DNA of 64,000 bases from Rhizomys pruinosus (GCA_009823505.1 VZQC01007982.1:565794-629793); one strand, 5' to 3'. Positions 33,132-44,451 are shown, numbered from the stretch's first letter. The notes: generated by a model from the letters alone, not told the origin. Translations and numbers: made by a program.

Positions 33132-33467
33132 AAGAACTCAAAGAATAATTGTAGGTTTGTTCAAAGAAATCAAAGAAGAAAATGAGCCCCTGATTGAGAG
33201 CAGTAGCAGCTTAATGAAATAAGGAAGGCAATGCAAGATATGAAAGAAGTTCAACAAAGATATAGAAACACTGATGAAAAACCAATCTGAAATGTTAAAA
33301 ATGAAAAACATAATAAATCAAAAAGTTCTGTGCAAAATCTCACTAACATAATAGATCAAGGAGAAGACAGAATATCTGAGCTTGAAGTCAGGTTGGTAGA
33401 TCTAGAAAAATTAAACAGGAGTAAAGATAGAAAAAGAGGAAGCCATGAATAGAAATTGCAACATACG

Positions 33468-33682
33468 GGCTGGAGAGATTGCCTAGCGGTTAAGAGCACT
33501 GACTGCTCTTGCAGAGGACCCGGGTTTGATCCCCAGCACCCACATGGTGGCTGAGAACCATCTTTAACTCCAGTTCCAGGGGAATCCGACACCCTCTTCT
33601 GACCTCGTGGCATTGCATGACACGGGTGCACAAACCCACATGCAGACAGTACATTCATACACATAAAAAATAAATAAAATTT
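33468..33682 (+). mobile_element. B2 SINE, short form
   Basis: AGAAATTGCA(a/g)CATA flanks this B2 plus the B1 nested in its tail. Confidence 0.93.
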
Positions 33683-33835
33683 ATGCCGCATGTGGTGGTG
33701 CACGCCTTTAATCCTAGCACTTGGGAGGCAGAGACAGGTGGATCTTTGTGAGTTCAAGTCCAGCCTGGTCTACAGAGTGAATTCCAGGACAGCTGGGGCT
33801 ACAGGGAGACCCTGTCTCAAAAAGACCAAAAAGAA
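33683..33835 (+). mobile_element. B1 SINE in a B2 tail
   Basis: AATAAATAAAATTTA occurs on both sides. Confidence 0.92.
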
Positions 33836-33962
33836 AAAAATAAAAATAAAATAAATAAAATTTAAAAATATATATCAAAAAAAGAAATTGCAGCATATAT
33901 GTTATACTCTGACAGACCAAATCTGCAGATTACAGGTATAGAAAAATGAAAAATGAATCTCA

Positions 33963-34212
33963 TTTTTTTTTAATTTTTTTTTTTATTTATTTTTGTATGT
34001 GTATGAATGTATTGTCTGCATGCAGGTCTGTGCACCCATGTCGTGCAATGCCGCGGAGGTCAGAAGAGGGTCTCGGATTCCCCTGGAACTGGAGTTCTCC
34101 TGGAATTGGAGTTACAGACGGTTCTTAGCCGCCATGTGGGCGCTGGGGATCGAACCCGGGTCCTCTGTAAGAGCGTCGGTGCTCTTAACCGCTAGGCTAT
34201 CTCTCCAGCCCC
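33963..34212 (-). mobile_element. B2 SINE, long form
   Basis: ATGAATCTCATTTT flanks it. Confidence 0.96.
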
Positions 34213-34269
34213 ATGAATCTCATTTTAAACACAGGGAAAACATTTTCTTTAAAAAAAATTTTTTTATTT

Positions 34270-34538
34270 ATTATTTTTTATTATTTTATTTATTTATTTA
34301 TTTATTTATTTATTTTATATTTATTTGTATGAATGTATTGTCTGCACGTAGGTTTGTGCACCCGTGTCGTGCCATGCCGCGGAGGTCAGAAGAGGGCTTC
34401 AGATTCCCCTGGAACTGGAGTGCTCCTGGAATCGGAGTTACTGACGGTTCTCAGCCGCCATGTGGGTGCTGGGGATCGAACCTGGGTCTTCTGCAAGAGC
34501 AGTCGGAGCTCTTAACCGCTAGGCCATCTCTCCAGCCC
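34270..34538 (-). mobile_element. B2 SINE, long form, ATTT-rich tail
   Basis: Antisense; it sits inside the A/T tail of the B2 at 34725-34931. Confidence 0.93.
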
Positions 34539-34540
34539 TC

Positions 34541-34575
<35 letters not shown>

Positions 34576-34724
34576 TTGGTCTTTTTGAGGCAGGGTCTCT
34601 CTGTAGTGTAGCCCCAGCTGGCCTGGAACTCCCTTTGTAGACCAGGCTGGCCTTGAACTCACAGAGATCTGCCTGCCTTTGCCTCCCAAGTGCTAGGATT
34701 AAAGGCATGTGCCACCATGCCTGG
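34541..34724 (-). mobile_element. B1 SINE with an (ATT)n tail
   Basis: ATT repeats at 34541-34575 form the reversed tail; the head joins the next B2. Confidence 0.9.
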
Positions 34725-34931
34725 CATATTTATTATTTTTTATGTGTATGAGTGTACTGTCTGCATGTAGGTTGGTGCACCCATGTCGTGCAATGCTGTG
34801 GAGGTCAGAAGAGGGCGTCGGATTCCCCTGTAACTGGAGTTCTTAGCCATTATGTAGGTGCTGGGAATCGAACCCAGGTTCTCTGCAAGAGCAGTCGGTG
34901 CTCTTAACCTCTGAGCCATCTCTCCAGCCCC
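34725..34931 (-). mobile_element. B2 SINE, short form, oldest of a nested stack
   Basis: GAAAACATTTTC at about 34236 and 34933 brackets the whole stack, so this B2 inserted first. Confidence 0.9.
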
Positions 34932-35044
34932 AGAAAACATTTTCAAAAGAATAATAATGGAAGATTTTCAGAGTTGGGGAAAAATGCCAATCCAGATTCA
35001 GGAAGCAATTTAGGACACCAAACAGAACTAGAAAAGAATTTCCC

Positions 35045-35303
35045 AGGGCTGGAGAGATGGCTCAGCAGTTAAGAGCACCAACTGCTCTTGTAGAGGACCT
35101 GGGTTCAGCATTCCAAACACCCACATAGCGGCTAAGAGCTATCTTTAAGCTCTGTGTGGTGGCACACACCTTTTCATCCCACCACTTAGGAGGCAAAGGC
35201 AGGCGGATCTCTGAGTTCAAGGCCAGCCTGGTCTACAGAGTGAGTTCCAGGCCAGCTGGGGCTATAGGGAGACCCTGTCTCAAAAAAAAAAAAGAAAAAA
35301 AAA
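35045..35303 (+). mobile_element. B2 half joined to a B1 (possible chimera)
   Basis: The B2 head to ...AGCTATCTTTA (35045-35148) is followed directly by a full B1 (35149-35303). AATT(t)CCC borders the composite once on each side. Confidence 0.82.
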
Positions 35304-35914
35304 ATTCCCCTTGTACTATTATAATTAAAGCACTAAATATACAGAACAAAGAAGGAATATTGAAATCAGCAAGAGAAAAACACCAAGTCACATATAAAGT
35401 CAGGCTGAAGAGAATAACAGCAGATTATTTAACTATAACTTTAAAAGCCAAAAGGACTTGGAATGCTGTTTTCCAAGTTCTCAAAGACAGCAATTCCCAA
35501 TCTCCACTACTATAACCAGCAAAGCTGTGTATGATAATTGGAGGAGAAGCAAAAACTTTCTATGTTAAAAATAGACTAAAGGAATTTATGATTGCTAAGC
35601 CAACTCTACAGAAGATACTTGAAGGAATCTATCCTTCAGAGTGAAGTAAAAATAAATCTATTTAAACAGCCACAGGAAAGAATAAACCACACTAGAATAA
35701 TAGTTAAGCAAGAGAGGAAGAGAAACGGCAAACACTACAAAGTTAATATGACAGAAATCAATACACAGCTTTTAAGTAATAACCCTGAATGTTAATAGTC
35801 TCAATTTCCCAGTCAAAAGACTGGCTAGTAGCTTGAATCAAACAACAGAAACCATCTGTTTGCTGCCTCTAAGAAATGAACCTCACCACAAAAAAACAGA
35901 CAGTAGACATTCAG

Positions 35915-37187
35915 TTCCCACCCCCTCTCCGTGGACCTTGGACCTATCCCTCTGAGACTGATTGAGAGTGCCTGACTTGGCCTCCAGGGATGAGCTGCCC
36001 AAATCCCACTGCTCCCATCCGCCTTCTTTGTGACTGTCACTGGTCCTTCCCACTGCTCCATGGCTCAGGTTTCCTGGCTGGTTAGTGGGTGCCTACACAC
36101 GCTATTCCCAAATCCCTCCTTGTCCATCCTCCTTGGTTTAGGACCATCTCTAGTCCCTCCCAGTGTTCCACGGCTCAGGCTTCCCTCCTGGTTAGTAGGG
36201 GCCAGGCCATTCTGATCTCATTCCCTTTCCTTACACCGTGGCCCCACTCTGCTGAGGCTGTGGGAGTGTACCTAACAAGCCAGGGATCCTTTGGCTCCTG
36301 GAGAGCTCCTGAGGAGCTTGCATAGATCCTTCTGGTCCCTTCAATATAAAATCAAAGGAGAGAATCTGAAGCCCAGACCAACTAACTTTTCATAACCAAT
36401 CAGAGAGGAAACAAACAACATCAGTAATACAGAGTCAACCTTAACACAACAAAGGCAGGCTTGAGTTTCATACCAGAAGCAACAAAAAGAAATCCACACC
36501 CCCAAACTACAATGAAAAAATGTGAAAAACAATAATATGTCCCCACCGAACACTACCAGTCCTTCAGATGAGTTCTACAATGAGAATTTCCTTGTAGAAA
36601 CAGGACGCAGAATTCAAAGGAATACTCAAAAACATAATTAGAGAAGTCAGTGAATTTAAAGAACATTCAACAAGTCAAATAACTCAAAGATGATGGGGAT
36701 ACGCTTTTGACTGAAGCTAAAAAAAAAAAAAAAAGATACACGTATATGAAAGAATGAAACGACAAGGACAAATCAGGAACTAAAAAGTGAATTCACAAGG
36801 TGGGAGAGAGGGCTAACCATTAAGAGCCCAGGCTGCTATTGCAGAAGACCCAGGTTTGAATCCCAGCAACCACATGGTCACTAACAACTACCTATAACTC
36901 TAGTTCCAAGGGATTTGATGCCCTCTTCTGTTTTCCATGGGCACTGCACAAGATGGGTACACTTACACATATGCAGGCATAACATTCATATATGTAAAAT
37001 AAAAAAAAATTTAAAAAGTGAACTCACTAAAGAGGTAGAAACAGTGAAGAAAACACAGGCTGAATGAAGAAGGAATGAAAAATTCAATAAGCCATTTTGA
37101 AATGATAGGAGAAAACCTCACCAACAGAATCAATGAAATAGGAAACAGAATATCAAGACCGGATGATTAAAAAGTTCAAGAATTGAA
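35915..37187 (+). mobile_element. Older L1 5' UTR and ORF1 start, host of the young L1
   Basis: GC-richer 5'-UTR-like sequence (35915-36340) contains two degenerate units sharing GGCTCAGG...CTGGTTAGT, about 110 bp apart. An A-rich ORF1-like stretch with many stops follows. It resumes at 43352-43510 after the young L1, with GACCATGCAAGCAAAAAAATA and an ORF1-like block, so the two parts were once contiguous. A B2 sits inside at 36799-37012. Confidence 0.65.
36799..37012 (+). mobile_element. B2 SINE
   Basis: AAAAAGTGAA(t/c)TCAC flanks it inside an old L1. Confidence 0.88.
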
Positions 37188-37341
37188 GCCGGGTGTGGTG
37201 GCACACACCTTTAATCCTAGTACTTGGGAGGCAGAGGCAGGCAGATCTTTGTGAGTTCAAGGCCAGCCTGGTCTACAGAGCAAATTTCAGGACAGCTGGG
37301 GCTACAAGGGAGACCCTGTCTCAAAAGACAAAAAAAAAAGT
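37188..37341 (+). mobile_element. B1 SINE just upstream of the young L1
   Basis: Preceded by AAAAAGTTCAAGAATTG; its right flank is cut by the L1 after AAGTTC. Confidence 0.92.
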
Positions 37342-37343
37342 TC

Positions 37344-37930
37344 GATCTGAGATCTCCTGAGACCAGCTGAAGCAAACACAGGTAGGTAGGTAGGAGCTGG
37401 GTGCTTCAGCAAGGCTGATTGTTGGTTGACTTAATCTAGCTAATCCGTTAATCTAGTTGTCTTTTGCTTAATTGGCTTTTGTGGCTGTGGGGGTGGAGTT
37501 ATCCTCCCAGCTGGTATAAAAGGCAGGGTTCTGTGAGTCTTGAGATCTGAGATCTCCTGAGACCAGCTGAAGCAAGTGCAGGTAGGTAGGAGCTGGGTGC
37601 TTCAGCAAGGCTGATCTAGTTAATCCATTAATCCAGTTGTCTTTGGCTTAATTGGCTTTTGTGGCTGTGGGGGCGGAGTTATCCTCCCAGCTGGTATAAA
37701 AGGTAGGATTGTGTGGGTCTTGAGATCTGAGATCTCTGGAGACCAGCTGAAGCAAGCACAGGTAGGTAGGAGCCAGATGCTTCAGCAAGGCTGATTTAGT
37801 TAATCCAGTTGTCTTTGGCTTAATTGGCTTTTGTGGCTGTGGGGGTGGAGTTATCCTCCCAGCTGGTATAAAAGGTAGGGTTGTGTGAGTCTTGAGATCT
37901 GAGATCTCCCGAGACCAGCTGAAGCACACG
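37344..37930 (+). promoter_or_regulatory. L1 5'-UTR tandem promoter monomers with TATA-like boxes
   Basis: Three complete head-to-tail units start with GATCTGAGATCTC at 37344, 37544 and 37724 (200, 180 and 172 bp). A fourth partial unit starts at 37896. Each full unit has a conserved CCCAGCTGGTATAAAAGG block, giving TATAAAA at 37515, 37695 and 37867, about 30 bp before the next unit boundary. Units differ by small deletions, for example the repeated GGTAGGTAGG and the TTAATC stretch. Rodent L1s are known to use tandem monomers as promoters. The TATA-like placement is seen here; transcription is inferred. Confidence 0.85.
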
Positions 37931-38057
37931 TACTGGGCGGGCTAAAGACCCCCCTCCCCCTTATGAAGGTATCTGAAGGAGACAAGCAAAGCAAGCCTTT
38001 AACACAGTGAAGAGGCATTTGGGACTTACGTTGGAATACAAGCAAGGAGAATCCTAT

Positions 38058-39184
38058 ATGCCAGGAACACGAAGAAGAGACAACACAGGAAAGGAGCAGG
38101 ATAATCTGGCACCAAGCTCTACCGACCCTATGGAAGATTCCTACAGTGGGATCCCCCTGGGGATGGCCCAGGACACAGATAACAGAAACACAATTGTGAA
38201 CATACTTAAAGAGCTACAAGATTATGAAGAGCAAATCAAAGAACTAAGAAAAGAGAATGAAGAACTCAAGAAGGACAAAGAGAGAGAGAATGACAAACTC
38301 CAGAAGGAACTGGAAACACTGAAAGATCCCATGCTGAAAAAGATAAGGAAACCAACCAGCCAAACAGAGAGCTACAGGAAGAGATTGAGAAGCTCCAAAA
38401 GGGAGTAGAAATACTAAAGAAATCAGAAGAGGAAATGAAAAAGGAAATCAAACACTCATCCAATCAAGAGGAAAGGAATGGAAAAAGCCTCAGAAGCAGA
38501 ATGGAGGAAGCAGAACAAAGCATATCAGACCTGGAAGATAACATAGAACAACTAAAAACCTCAAGTAAAGATTATGAAAATTTAAAAAATACACAAAAGT
38601 GGAACAACCAGGAACTGTGGGACACTATGAAAAGATCAAATCTCCACATCATAGGAGTAGAGGTAGGAGAAGAATCCCAAGAGAATGGTATTGATCAGAT
38701 CTTCAACAGAATAATAGATGAAAACTTCCCCAAACTAAAAAAAGACAAACCGATACAAATACAAGAAGCACATAGAACTCCAAACAGACAAGATCAGAAA
38801 AGAAACTCTCCACTCCACATCATAGTTAAAATGCTAGACACCCAAAACAAAGACAAAATCCTTAAAGCCACAAGAGACGAACAAGTGACCTATAAGGGGA
38901 AATCTATCAGAATTACAACTGACTTCTCAGTGCAAACTATGAAAGCAAGAAGAACGTGGAGCAAAGGATTCCCAGTGTTAAAGGACAATAGATGCCAACC
39001 CAGGTTACTATACCCAACAAAAATGTCGATTATAATTGAAGGAGAGAGAAAAACCTTCCATGACATAAACAAGTTGAAAGAATACGTGTCCGGAAAACCA
39101 TCCCTTCAGAGAATACTTGAAGCAATTCAAAGGACAGAAAAAAGGAGCAACCATCCCCAGGCACCTAGAAAGAGAAATCAATAA
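38058..39184 (+). pseudogene. L1 ORF1 (RNA-binding chaperone), broken by a frameshift
   Basis: Translation from the ATG at 38058 (MPGTRRRDNTGK) runs as a charged coiled coil (KELQDYEEQIKELRKENEEL) and then leaves frame near 38325-38333. The rest continues without a stop in another frame to 39184. The second part holds more heptad-like coil, then the RRM-like block (SNLHIIGVEVGEES) and the C-terminal domain with ARRTW and LLYPTKMSI. The two frames together cover the whole expected ORF1p architecture. An upstream in-frame ATG at 38007 also exists. The break is either a real inactivating indel or a base-call error. Confidence 0.9.
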
Positions 39185-39225
39185 AAGCATAACTGCAGAA
39201 GTAGAAACCGAAACCCAAACCACAA

Positions 39226-42200
39226 ATGGATAATAAGGCAAAAGGAAGCAACACAAACCTATCAGTCATAACCTTAAATATTAATGGACTAAATTCCCCA
39301 ATCAAAAGACATAGACTGGGAGACTGGATTAGGAAACAGAATCCATCGATATGCTGTCTACAAGAAACACATCTTACCTTCAAGGACAGGCACCACCTTA
39401 AAGTGAAGGGATGGAAAAAAATATTCCAAGCAAATGGTACCAAAAAGAAAGCAGGTGTTGCTATTTTAATATCAGACAAAATAGACTTCAAAGTAAAAGA
39501 AATCAGAAGAGACAAAGAAGGCCATTACATTTTCATCAAAGGAACAATCCACCAAGAAGATTTCACAATTATGAATATATATGCCCCAAATTCTGGTGCA
39601 CCAAACTTTATAAAGACAATTCTCCAGGACCACAAGTCACAGACTAACCCCAGCACACTCATAGTGGGAGATTTCAATACCCCACTGAGTCCTTTGGATA
39701 GGTCAACAGGACAAAAAATAAACAGAGAGACATCTGAACTGAACGATATGATACACCAAATGGACCTCATAGACCTCTACCGAACATTCCATCCTAATAC
39801 CAGAGAATACACTTTCTACTCAGCACCCCACGGAACATTCTCCAAAATCGACCACATCCTGGGACACAGAAGAAACCTCTACAAATACAAAAAGATTGAA
39901 ATAATTTCATGCATCCTGTCAGACCACAGTGCAATGAAGCTCAACATCAACACCAGGACAAGCCCTCCTGCCTACAAGAACACATGGAGACTAAACAACA
40001 CACTCTTGAATAATGAATGGGTCAAGGAAGAGATAAAGAAAGAAATAAAAACATTCCTGGAACTGAATGACAATGACAATACAACACAACAAAACTTATG
40101 GGATACCTTAAAAGCAGTCCTAAGAGGGAAATTTATAGCCCTGGGTGCCTACATTAGAAAAACAGAAAGAGCACAAGTGAATGATCTAACACTACAGCTA
40201 AAAGCACTTGAGAGGCAACAACAGATGAACCCTAAACGCAACAGACAGGAAGAAATAACAAAAATCAGAGCAGAAATCAATGAAATAGAAACAAAGAAAA
40301 CAATACAAAAAATCAATGAAGCCAAAAGTTGGTTCTTTGAAAGAATAAACAAGATAGACAGACCTCTAGCCCAGTTAACAAAAAGAAAGAAGGAACAACT
40401 CCAAATCAATACAATCTGTGATGAAAAGGGAAATATCACAACGGACAAGGAAAAGATCAAGAAAATTATATGGGAATATTACAAGAACCTATATTCTACC
40501 AAGTTTGAAAATCTAGAAGAAATGGATGAATATCTGAAATCTTGGGAATCACCAAAGCTTGGCCAAGAGGAGACCAGCAGCTTAAACAGACCCATAACAT
40601 ATGAAGAAATAGAGGATGTAGTAAGAAGCCTCCCAACTAAAAAAAGCCCAGGCCCAGACGGTTTCACAGCAGAATTCTATAAAACATTTCAAAAAGACCT
40701 ACAACCATTATTTCTGAAACTGTTTAGAAGTATACAATCAGAGGGAATTCTCCCAAATTCCTTCTATGAAGCCAACATCACTCTATTACCAAAACCAGGC
40801 AAAGATCCAACTAAAAAGGAGAATTATAGACCCATCTCCCTCATGAACACAGATGCCAAAATTCTAAACAGAATACTGGCAAATCGCATACAGACCCACA
40901 TCAAGAAGATCATCCATCATGACCAAGTTGGATTCATACCAGAGATGCAGGGATGGTTCAACATACGAAAATCAATAAACATCATCAAACACATAAACGG
41001 AATCAAAGACAAAAACCACACCATCATCTCAATTGATGCTGAAAAAGCCTTTGACAAAATCCAGCATCCCTTCATGCTTAAAGTCCTAGAAGGAATTGGA
41101 TTGGAGGGATCATTCCTCAATGTAATCAAAGCCATATACAGGAAACCCACAGCCAATATCATCCTAAATGGGGAAATGACGGAAACATTCCCTTTAAAGG
41201 TAGGAACTCGGCAAGGCTGCCCCCTATCACCACTCCTCTTCAATATAGTGCTTGAAACACTTGCTAGAGCAATAAGGCAAGAAAAGGATATTAAAGGAGT
41301 ACTAATTGGAAAAGAGGAAGTCAAACTATCCCTATTTGCTGATGATATGATTGTTTACTTAAGGGATGCAAAAAACTCCACCAGAAAACTCCTAGAAACG
41401 ATTAACAGCTTCAGCAAAGTGGCAGGATACAAAATTAACCTTAGAAAATCAATGGCCTTTCTTTACACCAAGAACAAGCAACTGGAGAAAGAATTCAAAG
41501 AGACCTTCCCACTCACAATAGCCTCAAAAACAATAAGATACCTAGGAACAAACCTAACCAAAGACACCAAAGACCTCTACAACAAAAATTTTAAACCCTT
41601 AAAGAAAGAAATTGAAGAAGACCTCAGAAGATGGAAAAACCTCCCATGCTCATGGATTGGGAAAATTAACATTGTAAAAATGTCCATTTTACCAAAACTC
41701 TTGTATAGATTTAATGCAATCCCAATCAAAATCCCCAAGAGTTTCTTCACAGGCTTGGAAACAAAAGTTCTTAAATTCATTTGGAGAAACAAAAGACCCC
41801 GAATAGCCAAATCAATCCTGAGTGAAAAGAGCTACACAGGAGGGATCTCTATACCAGATTTTAAACTATACTACAGGGCTATAGTCATAAAAACAGCCTG
41901 GTACTGGCACAAAAACAGACCTGTTGACCAATGGAACAAAACCGAAGATCCAAATCTGAGCACATACAATTTCAGCCATCTCATATTTGACAAGGGGGCC
42001 AAGAAACCACAATGGAGAAAAGACAGCATCTTCAGCAAGTGGTGTTGGCAAAACTGGATCACCACTTGTAGAAGAATGAAATTAAACCCCTACCTCTCGC
42101 CCTGTACAAAAGTCAACTCCAGATGGATTAAAGACCTCAACGTGAAACCCCAAACTCTGAAGGTGATAGAAGAAAAAGTTGGCAGCAGACTACAAGACAT

Positions 42201-43059
42201 AGGCGTAGGAAAAGACTTCCTAAATCAGACAGCAGCTGCACAAGAATTAAGGTCGACAATTGACAAATGGGACCTCATCAAACTCAAAAGCTTCTGTACA
42301 TCAAAAGAAACAATCAAGGAAGTGAAGAGAAATCCCACAGAGTGGGAGGAAACCTTCACTGCAGATACATCTGACAAAGCATTGATTTCCAGAATATATA
42401 AACTACTCAAAAAACAAAGAAAAAAGAAAACAAATGACCCGCTCAATAGATGGAGCAAAGAACTGAACAGAGACTTCACAAGCGAGGAATTAGAGATGTC
42501 TGAGAAACACCTCAAGAACTGCTCAACATCACTAATCATTAAGGAAATGCAAATGAAAACCACTTTAAGATATCATCTTACTCCAATAAGACTGGCTAGG
42601 ATCAAGAAAACAAATGATACCAAGTGCTGGAGAGGTTGTGGGGAAAGGGGAACACTCATCCACTGCTGGTGGGAATGTAAACTCGTACAGCCACTATGGA
42701 AAGCAGTGTGGAGAACCCTTGGAAGACTTGGAATGAACTTGCCACCCGACCCAGCCATACCACTCCTGGGCATGTACCCTCAAGACTCACGCCACCACAG
42801 AGATACATGCACGGCCATGTTTATTGCAGCTCTCTTCACAATAGCAAGGAGCTGGAACCAACCTAAATGCCCCTCAACTGATGAGTGGATAGAGAAAATG
42901 TGGTACATCTACACAATGGAGTTCTATGCAGCAGTAAAGAAAGAAGACATCATGAGCTTTGCAGGAAAATGGGTAGAGCTAGAGGACATCATGCTGAGTG
43001 AAGTAACACAGTCCCAGAAAAACAAACGACGAATGGTATCCCTCATCTGTGGATGCTAG
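39226..43059 (+). CDS. L1 ORF2, endonuclease / reverse transcriptase, intact
   Basis: A 1277-aa open frame encodes the protein that nicks DNA and reverse-transcribes L1 RNA at the nick. The N-terminal APE-type endonuclease keeps N18, E47 (LQETHL), D149 and N151 (VGDFN), and D233/H234 (SDHS). The reverse transcriptase shows KSPGPDGF, the PLSPLLFN block and the catalytic FADD at about 704-707. The C-terminal Cys/His motif (CWRGC...HCWWEC) begins near 1134. Length is that expected for rodent L1. No key residue is missing by eye. It follows ORF1 after 41 bp. Confidence 0.96.
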   Translation: MDNKAKGSNTNLSVITLNINGLNSPIKRHRLGDWIRKQNPSICCLQETHLTFKDRHHLKVKGWKKIFQANGTKKKAGVAILISDKIDFKVKEIRRDKEGHYIFIKGTIHQEDFTIMNIYAPNSGAPNFIKTILQDHKSQTNPSTLIVGDFNTPLSPLDRSTGQKINRETSELNDMIHQMDLIDLYRTFHPNTREYTFYSAPHGTFSKIDHILGHRRNLYKYKKIEIISCILSDHSAMKLNINTRTSPPAYKNTWRLNNTLLNNEWVKEEIKKEIKTFLELNDNDNTTQQNLWDTLKAVLRGKFIALGAYIRKTERAQVNDLTLQLKALERQQQMNPKRNRQEEITKIRAEINEIETKKTIQKINEAKSWFFERINKIDRPLAQLTKRKKEQLQINTICDEKGNITTDKEKIKKIIWEYYKNLYSTKFENLEEMDEYLKSWESPKLGQEETSSLNRPITYEEIEDVVRSLPTKKSPGPDGFTAEFYKTFQKDLQPLFLKLFRSIQSEGILPNSFYEANITLLPKPGKDPTKKENYRPISLMNTDAKILNRILANRIQTHIKKIIHHDQVGFIPEMQGWFNIRKSINIIKHINGIKDKNHTIISIDAEKAFDKIQHPFMLKVLEGIGLEGSFLNVIKAIYRKPTANIILNGEMTETFPLKVGTRQGCPLSPLLFNIVLETLARAIRQEKDIKGVLIGKEEVKLSLFADDMIVYLRDAKNSTRKLLETINSFSKVAGYKINLRKSMAFLYTKNKQLEKEFKETFPLTIASKTIRYLGTNLTKDTKDLYNKNFKPLKKEIEEDLRRWKNLPCSWIGKINIVKMSILPKLLYRFNAIPIKIPKSFFTGLETKVLKFIWRNKRPRIAKSILSEKSYTGGISIPDFKLYYRAIVIKTAWYWHKNRPVDQWNKTEDPNLSTYNFSHLIFDKGAKKPQWRKDSIFSKWCWQNWITTCRRMKLNPYLSPCTKVNSRWIKDLNVKPQTLKVIEEKVGSRLQDIGVGKDFLNQTAAAQELRSTIDKWDLIKLKSFCTSKETIKEVKRNPTEWEETFTADTSDKALISRIYKLLKKQRKKKTNDPLNRWSKELNRDFTSEELEMSEKHLKNCSTSLIIKEMQMKTTLRYHLTPIRLARIKKTNDTKCWRGCGERGTLIHCWWECKLVQPLWKAVWRTLGRLGMNLPPDPAIPLLGMYPQDSRHHRDTCTAMFIAALFTIARSWNQPKCPSTDEWIEKMWYIYTMEFYAAVKKEDIMSFAGKWVELEDIMLSEVTQSQKNKRRMVSLICGC

Positions 43060-43351
43060 TGCCAGTTACCTAGTTGTAAGTATTTCTTGTGTAGGGCCCC
43101 CTGAGCTTTTGTCCAAAGCAGTTGGGCGTAATGCATATTGGTAACAACAACAACAACAGAAAGGACTGCATCAAAGAACTGACTGAAACAGTGAACTTCT
43201 GCTCAAAACAGTCAACTTCCACATGGAGAATATTGAGAAAGACTGAGAAAGAGATGAAAAGCATGTTTGGCAGAATGCATAAGCTCTGGTGGGGTGGGGG
43301 GATAGGGTGGGCGACATGGGTCTAGATTTGACAAAAAAAATATATAAATAA
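43060..43351 (+). other. L1 3' UTR and A-rich tail
   Basis: After the ORF2 stop there is a short 3' UTR with (AAC)n at 43142-43158 and a GGTGGGGTGGGG-type G-rich tract near 43290. It ends in an A-rich tail containing AATAAA-like bases. A shorter, older copy of the same 3' end occurs in antisense at 24131-24445, and related ones at 6163-6480 and 47440-47935. Confidence 0.85.
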
Positions 43352-43510
43352 AGTTCAAGAATTGGACCATGCAAGCAAAAAAATATGAGAAAATTACAAA
43401 AAACATAGGAATGGAACAGGCAGGAAATGTAGGACAACATAGAGGAAGTAGAAGAGGTTAATGGCATTGGCCATATCATCAACAGAATTATAGAAGAGAA
43501 ATTCCATAAT
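43352..43510 (+). mobile_element. Continuation of the older L1 ORF1
   Basis: A-rich sequence coding decayed ORF1 (GGCATTGGCCATATCATCAA resembles the ORF1 region around IFN-I-I). It is the downstream half of the element split by the 6-kb L1 insertion. Confidence 0.6.
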
Positions 43511-43515
43511 TTAAA

Positions 43516-43627
43516 AATATTTTTAATTTTTTATTTTATGTATATGAGTATATTGCTTGCATGTAGGTAGTCATGCAATGCTTATGGAGGTCAGAAGACA
43601 GTGTCAGATCCCCTGGAACTGGGCAGT
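43516..43627 (-). mobile_element. B2 SINE fragment
   Basis: Tail half of a reversed B2 up to CCCCTGGAACTGG. Confidence 0.7.
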
Positions 43628-43671
43628 AAATAAAATAAATAAATGAAATACATTAATATCCAGTATGTGGT

Positions 43672-43885
43672 AGCTTTTTTGTAGTTGTTGTTTTGTTACT
43701 GTCAGCCAATCCTAGGACCTTTTGCATGGTAATACTTGCTGTACCACTGAGAGGCACCCTACCCCCTATATATGGTAGATATAATTCAGCTGTCAGTAAT
43801 CATTTGAAGGGCTAGGGTATGGTTCAATGTTGTCCAGCATGCACATACTCCTGGATGTGATCTTTACAACCCCAAAAATAATTTT
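43672..43885. mobile_element. Two ID/B4-type fragments
   Basis: 43672-43765 reads antisense (TTGCATGGTAATACTTGCTG). 43809-43885 reads sense (GGGCTAGGGTATGGTTCAAT). Confidence 0.5.
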
Positions 43886-43939
43886 CAAAAGATAACTTTA
43901 AATATCAATAGCCTAAGCATAATAATTAAAAACTAAGAA

Positions 43940-44190
43940 TAGCTGGGTAGGCAGCAATCAGAGTACTTTGAGGGCTGATGTAGGAGTATCATAAATTTGA
44001 GGCCAGCCTAGATGACATAATGAAACCTTGCCTTAAAAAAACCAGCTCGCCATGGTGGTGCACGCTTTTAATCCTAGCACTTGGGAGGCAGAGGCAGGCA
44101 GATCTCTGAGTTCAAGGCCAGCCTGGTCTACATAGTGAGTTCCAGGACCTACAGGGAGACCCTGTCTCAAAAAGACAAAAAAAAAAAAAG
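43940..44190 (+). mobile_element. Two B1 SINEs, old then younger
   Basis: The first (to 44040) is very diverged. The second (44043-44190) lacks AGCTGGGG before CTACAGGG. Confidence 0.82.
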
Positions 44191-44199
44191 TTAATAAAA

Positions 44200-44290
44200 A
44201 GGAAGTGGGTGGGAATAGCTATATTTCAGTCCAAGCAGACTTCAAAAGAAAGTTTTCAGGGACAAAAGATATTGTGGAGCTGGAGAGATG
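44200..44290 (+). mobile_element. Small old L1 ORF2 (endonuclease region) fragment
   Basis: GTGGGAATAGCTATATTTCA and AGCAGACTTCAAAAGAAAG translate like the VAI-I-ADFK segment of L1 endonuclease. The same fragment recurs at about 46240-46320 in the duplicated block. Confidence 0.5.
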
Positions 44291-44451
44291 GCTCCATAAT
44301 TATACTCTGAAGAGGCTGAAATCCCAGTAGTAGCTCAGTCCACAAGCTCGGTAATGTCTCAGCAGTCTCCCATCTGGCACTGAAGGTTTGGAGGATTCTT
44401 GGAGAGATAAGAGTCTTCAGTCCATATTAGAAGATTGAAAAGCTTTGTCTC

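Larger units (their letters stand above)
33133..35890 (+). mobile_element. Old L1 fragment, ORF1 into ORF2 start, split by SINEs
   Basis: Pieces at 33133-33467, 33871-33962, 34932-35044 and 35304-35890 read in order as decayed L1 ORF1 (coil, RNA-binding block, RITADYLTITLKAKRTWNA), then the ORF1/ORF2 spacer and the first ORF2 codons (TLNVNSLNFPVKRLAS-like, with stops). Between them sit B2 and B1 insertions. It abuts the second L1 5' UTR at about 35915. Confidence 0.65.
37344..43351 (+). mobile_element. Near full-length LINE-1 (L1) retrotransposon
   Basis: The order is a tandem-monomer 5' region, ORF1 (frameshifted), a 41-bp spacer, an intact 1277-aa ORF2, a roughly 270-bp 3' UTR with a G-rich polypurine stretch (43290-43320) and an A-rich end. 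The element is inserted in the 3' flank of a B1 (37188-37341) inside an older L1: the flank AAGTTC stops at 37343 and the same AAAGTTCAAGAATTG resumes right after the L1 tail. ORF2 has no stop over 3.8 kb, which suggests a young copy. It lies sense to SFMBT1 in a large intron. Confidence 0.95.

Noticed and set aside
40149..42773. Antisense frames of 60-135 codons inside the L1
   Set aside because: Shadows of ORF2; no independent evidence.
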